Under the pieces are notes generated by a model that was not told the origin of the DNA, did not search any database, and was given only the letters and a program-made list of their open reading frames with translations. This document shows, piece after piece, positions 51,105 to 64,000 of a stretch of DNA of 64,000 bases. This DNA is from Salinisphaera sp040361255 (GTDB lineage Bacteria > Pseudomonadota > Gammaproteobacteria > Nevskiales > Salinisphaeraceae). The stretch spans positions 87,481-151,480 of the forward strand of contig NZ_APNG01000012.1 of NCBI RefSeq assembly GCF_040361255.1, written 5' to 3'. Both the position numbers and the translations under genes were made by a program. Numbering within the stretch: position 1 is the first letter of the stretch; every line of letters starts with the position of its first letter.

Positions 51105-53208
51105 GATGGGCCTCCCCCAGACGAACGGAGCCGGCATCGGAGTTTTCTCTGGCCAGACCGTAATCGGCCAGCGCCGCTGCCACCAGCTCGGCGGCTACCG
51201 CGGCCCGTACACCATGGCGCAAGCGCAGGCGCGGTGTGAACGTCAGCGCTTCGTCGAGCATTTGCCGGGCCAGGGTATTGGTACGGGTCTGCATCGCAAA
51301 GACATCGGCGACGGGCGGATAACCGTGGGCGAACATCTGTTCCAGCTCGGCCAGTTCCTCGTGCACACTGGACTGCACGGGCTCGCTAAACCCGGCCCGT
51401 AGGCTCAAAACGCGTAACGAACGCGCCTCGATACCCATATTCACGGCAGAGAAAGCGGCCTGACGCGCACTCACATGGGTACGGCCTTTATCGGCGGCCA
51501 CCGGCAAACGCAACAGTCGGTCGTAAACCCGGGTTTCGAAGCGCTCGCGCGAGCCGGTAAAGCCCTTGGCCAGCTCCCCGAACATGCCGGCCAGACGTTC
51601 ACGCAATAAATCGCGCGGCGTGACTGGCAGGATGATCGCAAATGCGGCAAGCGCCAGAATGACGGCCAGTTCCGCGCCGATGAATGCCTCGGCAAAGCGT
51701 ACGAAATCCTGGCGTGCGCCGTTGGCAGGATTCACCAGCAACGCAAACTGCACCAGGCTGATACGCCCGATCAAGGCCCATTGCGGTGTGGCCATGGCCA
51801 GACTGGCCACGAACACGAACGGCATGATCACGACCATCAGCATGACGAAGCCGTTGACCGCGGGCAGCAATATAAAATTGGCGATGAATGCCGCGACGCC
51901 GGCACACACCCCGCCGATACCGAAGCCACGGGCACCGCCGGCCGGGTCGTCGCCCAGGGCGAACAGCGTGGTAAGTACCGCCAGCAATACCATCATGCCG
52001 CTTAATGCCTGCGCATCGTGGGTCGCCCAGATCGCCGCGCCGATCGCGATCGCCGTGGCCGCGCGCGCGGTCGTACGCAACGATTCGCGTAGCGAAACGG
52101 CGGTCTGGAATTCGTTGCGCCGCGGGGCCGCGCGTGCATTCTTCTTCTCCGACAGCAATAGGCCGTGTTTGATGACGGCAGCACGCATGCGGTTGGCCAA
52201 ATCCAGCGCACGGGTGATGATCACCCAGTCCACCAACGAGCGCCGGCGATCGTTTGCGCGATCGGCGCGTGCGTTGGTGAGGACGGCGTTGTAGGCCTTG
52301 CTGAACGCGAGTTTGATGGCCGACGTGTCGTTCGGATCCTTCTCCAGCAGTGCTGCAGCCTCGTCGAGCCGGCGTAGCGGCGCGCGGTCGATACGATCGC
52401 CGAACTTGCCCAGATAGACCTGCAGCGACGCCATCGCACTCACCAGCGAGAGCAACTCGTAATCGAGTCGGCGCGCCAATCGGTCGTACTCGGCAAAAGC
52501 CGGCTCGTCGTAACGTGCGTACTGGCGCGTCTGCTCCAGCGCGAGCGTTTTGTTCACGAGCGCATGCAGTTCCGGGTGTGGCGTATTCGGATCGCCCGCA
52601 TCGCCATGCCCGGCTTGATCCGCGTCGGGATTACGCTCGATGCGGCGCATCTGTGCACCCATCGCCTTGAGCGCGTCGATACGGGCTGCGCGATACTTGC
52701 GGGCGGTAATCCCCGGGGCCAGCAGCACACTCACGAACGCGGCCACCACCGCCGCCAGCGCCGTTTCTGCCGTGCGCGCCACCGCGACCGAGAATACTGT
52801 CGATGGATCGCTCATCGCGCGTACGCCGACAATCATCGTCACATAGCCCGCCAGCACGAAGCCGTAGGACATGTTGTTGCGGAAAAGGCTCGCGCAGAAG
52901 ACCATCAAGCTGACCCACAGCACGAGGCTGATACAAAACAGGGTATAGCTCTGCGCGAACAACGCGATCAGCGTCACCGACACCACCCCGGCGATAAACG
53001 TGCCAAGCAGACGCGAAAACGCCCGCACCACCAGAAAACCCGGTAGCGGCTGAATGAGGATCGCGACGTTGATGAATGCCCAGTAGGCATTATCCAGTTG
53101 CAGCCAGAACGCAAGATAAAGCGACAGCGCAACCGAAATACAACAACGGATCGCGAACGACAGGTTTTCGGCGCTCGGCGCCAGCAGCCAGCCCAGTCGT
53201 TGCATCAT
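51094..53208 (-). CDS. aaeB: FUSC/AaeB-like aromatic acid efflux pump
   Basis: A 704-residue inner-membrane protein with two blocks of about six helices (about 15-165 and 390-530) separated by soluble domains, the FUSC layout of AaeB. E. coli AaeAB exports hydroxylated aromatic carboxylates. Translation may start at the ATG at 53208 or 53205, or at an in-frame TTG at 53220. A TATAAT box (53217-53212, minus strand) overlaps this region. The gap 53221-53701 upstream holds no gene or motif that I recognise. Confidence 0.82.
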   Translation of the reverse strand: MMQRLGWLLAPSAENLSFAIRCCISVALSLYLAFWLQLDNAYWAFINVAILIQPLPGFLVVRAFSRLLGTFIAGVVSVTLIALFAQSYTLFCISLVLWVSLMVFCASLFRNNMSYGFVLAGYVTMIVGVRAMSDPSTVFSVAVARTAETALAAVVAAFVSVLLAPGITARKYRAARIDALKAMGAQMRRIERNPDADQAGHGDAGDPNTPHPELHALVNKTLALEQTRQYARYDEPAFAEYDRLARRLDYELLSLVSAMASLQVYLGKFGDRIDRAPLRRLDEAAALLEKDPNDTSAIKLAFSKAYNAVLTNARADRANDRRRSLVDWVIITRALDLANRMRAAVIKHGLLLSEKKNARAAPRRNEFQTAVSLRESLRTTARAATAIAIGAAIWATHDAQALSGMMVLLAVLTTLFALGDDPAGGARGFGIGGVCAGVAAFIANFILLPAVNGFVMLMVVIMPFVFVASLAMATPQWALIGRISLVQFALLVNPANGARQDFVRFAEAFIGAELAVILALAAFAIILPVTPRDLLRERLAGMFGELAKGFTGSRERFETRVYDRLLRLPVAADKGRTHVSARQAAFSAVNMGIEARSLRVLSLRAGFSEPVQSSVHEELAELEQMFAHGYPPVADVFAMQTRTNTLARQMLDEALTFTPRLRLRHGVRAAVAAELVAAALADYGLARENSDAGSVRLGEAHRVV

Positions 53209-53701
53209 TGCATTATACAATCATATCGCGCACAACCATAGTCGCTTATCGAGGCGATACTCGGTCTTTGGCGCGTCTCGCTCGCGGCTTTCGCTTGTAC
53301 AGCCTGCGCGCGCGGCGTACCGCCGGGTAACGCGTAGAACGCACCAGCCATCCCCGCGGGCCGGTTTGCCGGCCACTACGCTATTGTACGGTGCGGGCCA
53401 TAGCCATCACTGCGCATCGCTATCCGGGGATGGCCGAACGAAACACCTTTGCCCTGCCTAACCGACGTTGGCGACCAGCACCTCGTCTGACTGTGCCCGC
53501 CTCGCCAACTGATTCGATTGCTAACGAAACACGCGTGCTGTCGGCGTACGTCGGATTACAGCCACCTCGCCTGGTTTGCTTGCTACAACAACGCCTACCA
53601 CAAAAATCGCACGCGCTCGAACCGGCTTTCGAACGCCGCAGCATATTGCTTTCGGCCGGGGTCAGGGACCATGCCGCGTGAATTTTTAACGGGCATAAAA
53701 A

Positions 53702-53730
53702 AAGCCCCGAGCGCATGCTCGGGGCTTTTT
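53702..53730 (-). terminator. Rho-independent terminator of the rRNA operon
   Basis: An 11-bp stem AAGCCCCGAGC / GCTCGGGGCTT with a GCAT loop and A-run/T-run on the two sides, placed 12 bp beyond 5S on the minus strand. Confidence 0.92.
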
Positions 53731-53738
53731 AATTAAGA

Positions 53739-53855
53739 GCCTGGCGGTGACCTACTCTCGCACGGGGAGACCCCGCACTACCATCGGCGCTGAGTGGTTT
53801 CACTTCCGAGTTCGGAATGGGATCGGGTGGTTCCCACTCGCTATGGCCGCCAGGC
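53739..53855 (-). rRNA. rrf: 5S ribosomal RNA
   Basis: On the minus strand the sequence begins GCCTGGCGGCCATAGCGAG and contains CCGATCCCATTCCGAACTCGG and GAGAGTAGGTC, closing with GCCAGGC. About 117 nt; ends approximate. Confidence 0.95.
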
Positions 53856-53910
53856 AAACTGGAAAACAATCTATATGCAATCGAACACTGCGTTTGTATA
53901 GGCACGTAAA

Positions 53911-56839
<2,929 letters not shown>

Positions 56840-56904
56840 TCACGCTATCGGCTTTATGAGTGACCTATACATTCTTGCTAAAGAATGCAGTGTTCGATTG
56901 CATT

Positions 56905-56920
56905 AGATTGTTAAAGAGCG
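56905..56920 (-). promoter_or_regulatory. boxA antitermination element in the 16S-23S spacer
   Basis: GCTCTTTAACAATCT on the minus strand, close to the E. coli boxA TGCTCTTTAACA. Similar copies lie in the 16S leader at about 58920-58935 and near 59196-59211. Confidence 0.75.
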
Positions 56921-56987
56921 GTGATATCAAGATCACAAGAAACGCCAAAGCGTTTGTTCTGATCTCGACGAGCGATTGCCAGAGCAA

Positions 56988-57063
56988 TGGTGGAGCTGAG
57001 CGGGATCGAACCGCTGACCCCCTGCTTGCAAAGCAGGTGCTCTCCCAGCTGAGCTACAGCCCC
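56988..57063 (-). tRNA. tRNA-Ala (TGC)
   Basis: 76 nt including encoded CCA. The anticodon loop reads CTTTGCAAG with anticodon TGC; acceptor GGGGCTG pairs with its 3' partner before ACCA. Confidence 0.95.
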
Positions 57064-57085
57064 GTTGCCAGTGCGCCACGATAAA

Positions 57086-57162
57086 TGGTGGGTCTGGGAA
57101 GATTTGAACTTCCGACCTCACCCTTATCAGGGGTGCGCTCTGACCAACTGAGCTACAGACCC
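57086..57162 (-). tRNA. tRNA-Ile (GAT)
   Basis: 77 nt including encoded CCA. Acceptor GGGTCTG pairs with CAGACCC; anticodon GAT within CCCTGATAAGGG. Confidence 0.95.
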
Positions 57163-57205
57163 AAGCTCGAGGCAACCAGGCTAAGCCTGGATAAACCGCT
57201 AATCT

Positions 57206-58916
<1,711 letters not shown>

Positions 58917-58991
58917 ATATTGTTAAAGATCTGCAACAGAACGCTGTTAGGCTTAATGCCGTTTGGCGTCCTTGCCGTTGCGAGAGAGCGT

Positions 58992-59019
58992 ATTGTACGC
59001 TGATCGCTCAGCCTGTCAA
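58992..59019 (-). promoter_or_regulatory. rRNA promoter P2
   Basis: Minus strand: TTGACA, 16-bp spacer, TACAAT, with an A/T-rich UP-like stretch upstream. The bases after the -10 read ACGCTCTCTCGCAAC, nearly repeated at P1. Confidence 0.88.
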
Positions 59020-59268
59020 CAACTTTTTCAAATTATTTTGAAAAGCTGTTTCGGCCTTCAGTGAAGGTCGTGTCGCGGATGCTGTGCTCGAAAGCTGTTG
59101 CATCTGCGACCGCATCCAATCCCAAACAAACGTTTGCGACTATCTGCGAACAGTCTAAACAGATCCGTTAATTGCTAATGCAATCAACGCTCTACACACT
59201 TTTAAAGAGCCGACTTGCCGTTGAATCCGTTAGCGTTTTCAGCGGCTCGCCGTGTTGCGAGAGGGCGT

Positions 59269-59296
59269 ATTCTAGGGATATCGAGAAGGGTGTCAA
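59269..59296 (-). promoter_or_regulatory. rRNA promoter P1
   Basis: Minus strand: TTGACA, 16-bp spacer, TAGAAT, preceded by a T/A-rich UP-like stretch. It lies 277 bp upstream of P2 and only about 70 bp downstream of the tyrS stop. Confidence 0.88.
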
Positions 59297-59329
59297 CGGA
59301 TTTCGTGAATTTTTTTTGAAAAACTTCAC

Positions 59330-59350
59330 AAGCCCTGTCATGACGGGCTT
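59330..59350 (-). terminator. Probable tyrS terminator hairpin
   Basis: AAGCCCGTC / GACAGGGCTT-type stem with a bulge, 15 bp after the tyrS stop; the T-run on the minus strand starts 6 bases later. It should separate tyrS from the rRNA operon. Confidence 0.55.
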
Positions 59351-59364
59351 TTCGAGCGTGCCGA

Positions 59365-60573
59365 TTAGCCGGCGGTCAGCCCTACTCGCGCAATTCTGCG
59401 TTTGCCGACCTGGATCAGGTGCTCGGAACCGCCGGTCATTTGGCGACCCGGGTCGCTGACACGCTCGCCGTCGATACGCACCGCCCCCTGCTTGATAAGC
59501 CGGATACCCTCGCCGTTACTCTGCGTCAGCCCGACCGCCCGAAGCAGCGCTGCAACCTGGATACCCGCCTGCTCGACTGCGACCGTCTGGAGTTCGATGT
59601 CCTCAGGCACGATGCCATGACTGAATCGCTCCACGAAGGCCTCGTGAGCACGCCGCGCAGCGGCATCGCCATGGAACCTCGCGACCAGCTCGCCAGCAAG
59701 CCGGTATTTGAGATCGCGTGGATTGGCACCTTCTTCGACCTCTTTACGATAGCGTTCGATCACGCCAACCGGTTCGAACGACAACAATTCGAAGTAGCGC
59801 CACATCAGCTCGTCGGATATCGACATGAGCTTGCCGTACTGGTCGGTGGCAGATTCATCGATGCCGATATAGTTGTCCAGTGACTTGGACATCTTGTTGA
59901 CGCCGTCGAGCCCTTCGAGCAGCGGCATGGTCAGAACGGCCTGCGGCTTCTGCCCGTATACCTGCTGCAGGTGGCGCCCCATGAGCAGGTTGAACTTCTG
60001 GTCGGTCCCGCCAAGCTCCACATCCGCTTCGAGCGCTACGGAGTCGTAGCCCTGGATCAGTGGATAGAGAAACTCATGAATGGCGATCGACTCGTTTGCC
60101 TTGTAGCGCTTGTTGAAGTCATCGCGCTCAAGCATGCGTGCCACTGTATGTGTCGCGGCGAGCTTGATCATGTCGGCACTCGTGAGCTGGTTCAGCCACG
60201 TCGAGTTGAGCACCACACGGGTGCGCTCGGCATCGAGCACCTTGTATATCTGGGCTTCGTAGGTTGCCGCATTCTCGGCGACCTGCGCTTCATCGAGCGG
60301 CTTGCGGGTGACGTTCTTGCCGGTGGGATCACCGATACGGCCGGTGAAGTCGCCGATCAGAAACACCACATCGTGGCCCAAATCCTGGAACGTACGCATC
60401 TTGTTGAGCAGCACGGTATGCCCCAGATGCAGATCCGGCGCGGTCGGGTCGAAGCCGGCTTTGATCACGAGACGCTCCCCCGCCTGTGTCGCCTGCTCGA
60501 GGCGTGTACGAAACGCCTCCTCGGGAATGATCTCGTCACAACCCCGACAAATTTCGGCCCATATATCCTGCAT
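59365..60573 (-). CDS. tyrS: Tyrosyl-tRNA synthetase
   Basis: A 402-residue class I synthetase. Motifs are HLGH (49-52) in PTAPDLHLGHTVLL, the KMSKS loop in GVNKMSKSLDNYIG, and a C-terminal S4 RNA-binding domain (IRLIKQGAVRIDGERV). Length fits the TyrRS form that begins MxDIxxxI. GGAG precedes the ATG. Its 170-bp upstream gap is shared with the divergent endopeptidase gene. Confidence 0.94.
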   Translation of the reverse strand: MQDIWAEICRGCDEIIPEEAFRTRLEQATQAGERLVIKAGFDPTAPDLHLGHTVLLNKMRTFQDLGHDVVFLIGDFTGRIGDPTGKNVTRKPLDEAQVAENAATYEAQIYKVLDAERTRVVLNSTWLNQLTSADMIKLAATHTVARMLERDDFNKRYKANESIAIHEFLYPLIQGYDSVALEADVELGGTDQKFNLLMGRHLQQVYGQKPQAVLTMPLLEGLDGVNKMSKSLDNYIGIDESATDQYGKLMSISDELMWRYFELLSFEPVGVIERYRKEVEEGANPRDLKYRLAGELVARFHGDAAARRAHEAFVERFSHGIVPEDIELQTVAVEQAGIQVAALLRAVGLTQSNGEGIRLIKQGAVRIDGERVSDPGRQMTGGSEHLIQVGKRRIARVGLTAG

Positions 60574-60742
60574 CGACGAACGACTCCCTGGCGCGATCTA
60601 CACTGGTTCGGCCGCTCAGTCTAGCGGTTTCGGACTTGGCAAGCATCCAGCTTTATGCTTTTCTATCCGGATAACTGCGGGCAGTAAAGAGGGGTGCCCG
60701 CGGCAAATCCCCACTTTCCCAGCACGGCTCGGCGTCATTTAT

Positions 60743-62374
60743 ATGGGCAAGATCGATACGGACTACCTGTGGCTGCACGAACAGCCCCAACCGCCGAGCT
60801 CGCGCCTTCGCCGCCTGGCCCTGATTCTCGTCGTGCCACTTATCGGTGGTGCCGCCTGGCTGACGGCCAGCCCGCAGACCCTGCTCGTTGACGACCGCGA
60901 GCCGCAAGGCGTCGAGACGCGAGACAACGGCGACAACGACATGGCCGCAGCCGATGTCGATGCATCGATCGGCCCGGGCCGCACGCAGGTATCGCAGGCG
61001 CTGCGTTCCGACAATGCAAGCGGACTGTCGCAGGACGACCTCGCGCTCAGCGACGATGATGCCAATGCCCTTGAGGTGCCGGTCGCGCCAATCGACCCCG
61101 ATCGCGCAGCAACCGACACCGGCGATATCGACGCCACAACTGGCCTGGCGGATATTGTCGACACGGGTGTCGTACAAGATAAAGCACAACAACATGACAA
61201 TGCCGCCATCGCCACGCCGCGGGACAGCGGCCCGCGCTGGCACGATGTGACCATCCGCAAGGGCGACACGCTCTCGATCGCGTTCAGCCGCAACGAATTG
61301 TCGTATGCCGACTCGCTGGCGATCGCGCATATGAAGGAGCACGGCAAGCGCTTTACCCGCGGGCTGCGGGCCGGCGACACGATGCGGGTCAAGGCCGATG
61401 CCGATGGCCACGTACTCGCGCTGGATTTCCCTGTCGATCCGCTGCACACCTTGCAGGTTCGCCCGCAGGGCAACGGCTTTCGCGGCGAAATGGCGCTGGC
61501 CGATGTCGAGCATCGCAATGCCTTCGCCAGCGGCATCATCGACACCAGCTTTTATGTCGATGCGCTGGAGGCCGGCCTGTCGGACCGCCAGATCATGAAG
61601 CTGGTCGAAATCTTCGGCTGGGATATCGATTTCGCCTTCGACACCCGGCCCGGTGACCGTTTCGTGGTCGTCTACGACGAGCTTTACAAGGACGGCGACA
61701 AGATCGCCAACGGCGATATCCTGGCGGCCTCGTTCATCAACCGTGGCCGCGACGTACGCGCCGTGCGTTATGCCGAAGCCGGCGATGACCAGGGCACGGT
61801 CTATTACTCCCCCGACGGGCGCGCGATGAAGAAAGCCTTTATTCGTACCCCGGTGGATTACACCCGTATCAGCTCGGGTTTCAATCTGTCGCGCAACCAC
61901 CCCATTCTCAATCGCATTCGTCGCCACGAGGGCACCGACTACGCCGCACCCAGCGGCACGCCGATCAAGGCCACCGGCAATGGCCGTATCGTCTTCCGTG
62001 GTCGACGCGGCGGCTACGGCAACATGATCATCGTGCGCCACGACTCGCATCTTTCCACCCGCTATGGCCACATGTCGCGCTTCGCCAGCGGCTTCGGTGT
62101 CGGCAGCAAGGTGAAGCAGGGCGACGTCATCGGCTATGTCGGCATGAGCGGCCTGGCCACCGGCCCGCACCTGCACTATGAATTCCGCGTCGACGGCAAT
62201 CCCAAGGACCCGGAACGCGTCGATCTGCCCAAGGCGCTGCCCCTGCCTGGCGAGTACATGGCCGATTTTCGCAAACACTCGGCGCCACTGCTCACGCAGC
62301 TGGACACGCTCACCGAAACCGAGATCGCAAGCGCCGGTACGAGCGGTAACAACGAGCCGAACTCGGCCAACTGA
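60743..62374 (+). CDS. Peptidoglycan DD-endopeptidase, M23 with LysM/OapA-like region (MepM-like)
   Basis: A 543-residue envelope protein. One N-terminal helix (about 25-43) is followed by a low-complexity acidic linker (about 50-165), an OapA/LysM-like domain (WHDVTIRKGDTLSIAFSRNE), and a C-terminal M23 domain with HEGTDYAAPSGTPI, YGHMSRFASG and GPHLHYEFR carrying the zinc ligands. It cleaves peptide cross-links during wall growth. Start ATG at 60743; the longer frame overlaps tyrS and is a shadow. The linker is longer than in E. coli MepM. Confidence 0.88.
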   Translation: MGKIDTDYLWLHEQPQPPSSRLRRLALILVVPLIGGAAWLTASPQTLLVDDREPQGVETRDNGDNDMAAADVDASIGPGRTQVSQALRSDNASGLSQDDLALSDDDANALEVPVAPIDPDRAATDTGDIDATTGLADIVDTGVVQDKAQQHDNAAIATPRDSGPRWHDVTIRKGDTLSIAFSRNELSYADSLAIAHMKEHGKRFTRGLRAGDTMRVKADADGHVLALDFPVDPLHTLQVRPQGNGFRGEMALADVEHRNAFASGIIDTSFYVDALEAGLSDRQIMKLVEIFGWDIDFAFDTRPGDRFVVVYDELYKDGDKIANGDILAASFINRGRDVRAVRYAEAGDDQGTVYYSPDGRAMKKAFIRTPVDYTRISSGFNLSRNHPILNRIRRHEGTDYAAPSGTPIKATGNGRIVFRGRRGGYGNMIIVRHDSHLSTRYGHMSRFASGFGVGSKVKQGDVIGYVGMSGLATGPHLHYEFRVDGNPKDPERVDLPKALPLPGEYMADFRKHSAPLLTQLDTLTETEIASAGTSGNNEPNSAN

Positions 62375-62484
62375 CAGCAAAGCCCGGTCGTGTCTGGCAG
62401 GATGCAGACTCCGCCTGCCAGCGCACGCAGCCGACGCTGCGATGCCTGCAGCAGCCATCCGCCATCCCATCGCGACGCGCTGAT

Positions 62485-63636
62485 ATGAACGACGCCCGCT
62501 ACTATATCGGCCTGATGTCAGGCACGAGCGTAGACGCCGCGGATGCCGCGGTCGTGCGCTTCGATGCCGCCGGCAATCGGCCGCAGATCCTGGCGACGCA
62601 TGCGGAGCCACCCGAAGCCGGACTGCGCGACGACCTGCTTCATCTGTCGCAACAGGTCGCCGGCGTGTCGTTATCTAAATTCGGCGAACTGGATCAGCGC
62701 GTGGGCGAATGGTTCGCGCGGGCGGCGATTGCCGTGATGGACAAAGCGCAGGTCGGCGCCGACCAGATCGACGCAATCGGCAGCCACGGCCAGACCGTGC
62801 GCCACGAGCCCGACGCCCGCTACCCCTTCAGCCTCCAGCTCGGCTCGCCCAGCCGTATCGCGGCGCGTACCGGCTGTCGCGTCGTCGGGGATTTTCGCAA
62901 CAGCGATATCGCCATCGGCGGCCAGGGCGCGCCGCTCGTGCCCGCCTTTCATCGCAGCGTGTTCGCCAATGCCCAGCGCCACCGCGTAGTCGTCAATATT
63001 GGCGGCATCGCCAATGTCACGGTGCTGCCCAGCCAGTCGGTCGACGACCCGCATGCGGTCACCGGCCTGGATACCGGCCCGGGCAATGCGCTCATGGATG
63101 CCTGGACCGCTGCCCATCTCAAACGGCATTACGATGCCGACGGGCGCTGGGCCGCCAGTGGCCGCGTCAACGATACGCTGCTCGCACACATGATGGCCGA
63201 CCGCTATTTCGCCCGCCCCGCACCCAAGAGCACCGGTCGCGAATATTTCAACCTCGACTGGTTGCGCGCCCAGATCGACAGCCTGGCCAGGCGACCCATT
63301 CCGGCCGACGTTCAGGCCACGCTCTGCGAATTCACCGCGCGTAGCGTCGCCCAGGCCATCGACGAATACGGCCCCGGCGACGAAGAAGTGCTCATCTGTG
63401 GCGGCGGCGCACACAACAGCGAACTCTATCGCCGCCTCGCTCAATTGCTCGCGCCACGCGAACTGGCCGTTACCGACCGCTACGATGTCGACGCCGACTG
63501 GGTCGAAGCCGTGGCCTTCGCGTGGCTGGCCATGCGCACCGTCAATGGCTTGAGCGGCAACGTGCCCGGCGTGACCGGCGCGGCCGCGCCGGTCGCCCTC
63601 GGCGGCATCTACCAGGCCGCCCTGCTGGATAACTGA
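62485..63636 (+). CDS. anmK: Anhydro-N-acetylmuramic acid kinase
   Basis: A 383-residue kinase of the ASKHA fold with GLMSGTSVDAADAAVV at the N-terminus, IGSHGQTVRHEP, GDFRNSDIAIGGQGAPLVP, LDTGPGNALMDAW and EVLICGGGAHN. It phosphorylates and opens 1,6-anhydroMurNAc in cell-wall recycling. It follows the endopeptidase by 110 bp. Confidence 0.94.
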   Translation: MNDARYYIGLMSGTSVDAADAAVVRFDAAGNRPQILATHAEPPEAGLRDDLLHLSQQVAGVSLSKFGELDQRVGEWFARAAIAVMDKAQVGADQIDAIGSHGQTVRHEPDARYPFSLQLGSPSRIAARTGCRVVGDFRNSDIAIGGQGAPLVPAFHRSVFANAQRHRVVVNIGGIANVTVLPSQSVDDPHAVTGLDTGPGNALMDAWTAAHLKRHYDADGRWAASGRVNDTLLAHMMADRYFARPAPKSTGREYFNLDWLRAQIDSLARRPIPADVQATLCEFTARSVAQAIDEYGPGDEEVLICGGGAHNSELYRRLAQLLAPRELAVTDRYDVDADWVEAVAFAWLAMRTVNGLSGNVPGVTGAAAPVALGGIYQAALLDN

Positions 63637-63767
63637 CAGCAAGCACGCGCGTCTCTTCTGTCGTCAGCCGCCCCGCGCCATACGGGCGTTTGCATAGCAA
63701 AATCTGCCGTCTTGTCGTGCAGCGCTGATTCGTCCGCGACGAAATCGTTTCCTGCAGCGGGTCGCTC

Positions 63768-63829
63768 AAACAGCGAAAGCCTTACCCAGCCGCAGGTGGT
63801 CGTCGCATTGGGATTGCGGATCACGAACT
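63768..63829 (-). pseudogene. Degenerate copy of the erpA 3' end
   Basis: About 62 bp closely resembling the last codons of erpA (63936-64000): FVIRNPNATTTCG is identical in translation, then a one-base difference in length shifts the frame so CGCGNSFAV is lost (CGW...). In the shifted frame the remnant would end FAV-stop. It is a duplicated or decayed tail. Confidence 0.7.
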
Positions 63830-63848
63830 GCGCCGCGCTGCGCGCGGG

Positions 63849-63922
63849 TTTTGCTAGCGCAAAACGTTCGCATCTTTGTGCACCCCATTCGCCTGCGGCG
63901 AATTGCCCCTCACGAGGGGCAA
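63849..63922. repeat. Three small inverted repeats between the erpA tail copies
   Basis: TTTTGC-TAGC-GCAAAA (63849-63864), ATTCGCC-TGC-GGCGAAT (63887-63903) and TTGCCCCT-CACG-AGGGGCAA (63903-63922). None has a T-run; the last is 13 bp downstream of the erpA stop on the minus strand and may act as its terminator. Confidence 0.5.
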
Positions 63923-63935
63923 GGCGCGCTTTGGT

Positions 63936-64000
63936 TTAAACAGCGAAGGAGTTGCCGCAACCGCAGGTGGTCGTTGCGTTGGGATTGCGGATCACGAACT
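63936..64000 (-). CDS. erpA: Iron-sulfur insertion protein ErpA, C-terminal end (cut by window edge)
   Basis: The last 20 or so codons: FVIRNPNATTTCGCGNSFAV then TAA. The C-x-C motif near the C-terminus is the A-type carrier signature, and NPNATTTCGCG is typical of ErpA. The rest lies beyond the window. Confidence 0.85.
   Translation of the reverse strand, partial: FVIRNPNATTTCGCGNSFAV

Noticed and set aside
53221..53701. Possible gene or mobile-element remnant upstream of the rRNA terminator
   Set aside because: No convincing start, motif, terminal repeat or transposase similarity.
60653..62611. 652-codon open frame on the minus strand
   Set aside because: Antisense to the M23 endopeptidase gene, whose domain motifs are clear; the antisense product has no recognisable motif.
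63609..63824. 71-codon minus-strand frame starting IRNPNATTTCG
   Set aside because: It begins within the erpA tail copy and continues into unrelated sequence after a frameshift; it is better read as a remnant.

Overview
The window is a GC-rich stretch of a gammaproteobacterial chromosome. Evidence for this is the 16S-tRNA-Ile-tRNA-Ala-23S-5S operon with enterobacterial-style boxA elements, ErpA, GreB, AnmK and AaeXAB-like genes, and ANR/FNR-like boxes. A halophilic or marine genus such as Salinisphaera would fit, but that is a guess. Gene density is high, genes often overlap by 1-4 bases, and I see no insertion sequence, prophage or CRISPR array.

Layout. 1-11.1 kb: housekeeping and accessory genes (ppk1 5' end, PhzF-like, peroxiredoxin, DUF4112, SMP-30-like, MFS, SufT, CbiX-like, TspO, two SDRs, outer-membrane barrel). 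11.2-19.9 kb: an aromatic amine dehydrogenase operon (aauB-E-D-A plus cytochrome c), a PQQ/heme alcohol dehydrogenase, an aldehyde dehydrogenase and a divergent AraC-type regulator. 20.2-22.0 kb: a chemoreceptor with a sigma-28 type promoter. 22.1-33.0 kb: phenylacetate genes paaX-A-B-C-D-E-(extra PaaA-like)-Z-G-I-K, all on the minus strand. 33.1-37.7 kb: a livHMGF-K type ABC importer. 38.3-48.0 kb: a homoprotocatechuate meta-cleavage cluster (dioxygenase, hpaR, hpaF, E, G, H, I), a MobA-like flavin hydroxylase and an exported metallo-beta-lactamase-fold protein. 48.0-53.2 kb: greB, an MFS gene and an aaeBXA-like efflux operon. 53.7-59.3 kb: the rRNA operon (minus strand) with tandem promoters. 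59.4-64.0 kb: tyrS, a LysM/M23 endopeptidase, anmK and the 3' end of erpA with a degenerate copy of its tail downstream.

How the genes may work together (inference). The amine dehydrogenase turns phenylethylamine or tyramine into arylacetaldehydes. The PQQ enzyme could make the same aldehydes from arylethanols. The aldehyde dehydrogenase gives phenylacetate or hydroxyphenylacetate. Phenylacetate enters the paa epoxidation route. Hydroxyphenylacetates are probably converted by the MobA-like enzyme to homoprotocatechuate and cleaved by the hpa enzymes. The chemoreceptor, importer and AaeAB-like efflux pump would handle sensing and flux. Notable regulatory signals are a 27-bp element shared by the amine-dehydrogenase and aldehyde-dehydrogenase promoters, two near-identical promoter/operators ahead of the two hpa transcription units, and perfect FNR/ANR-type boxes before paaA and between sufT and cbiX.
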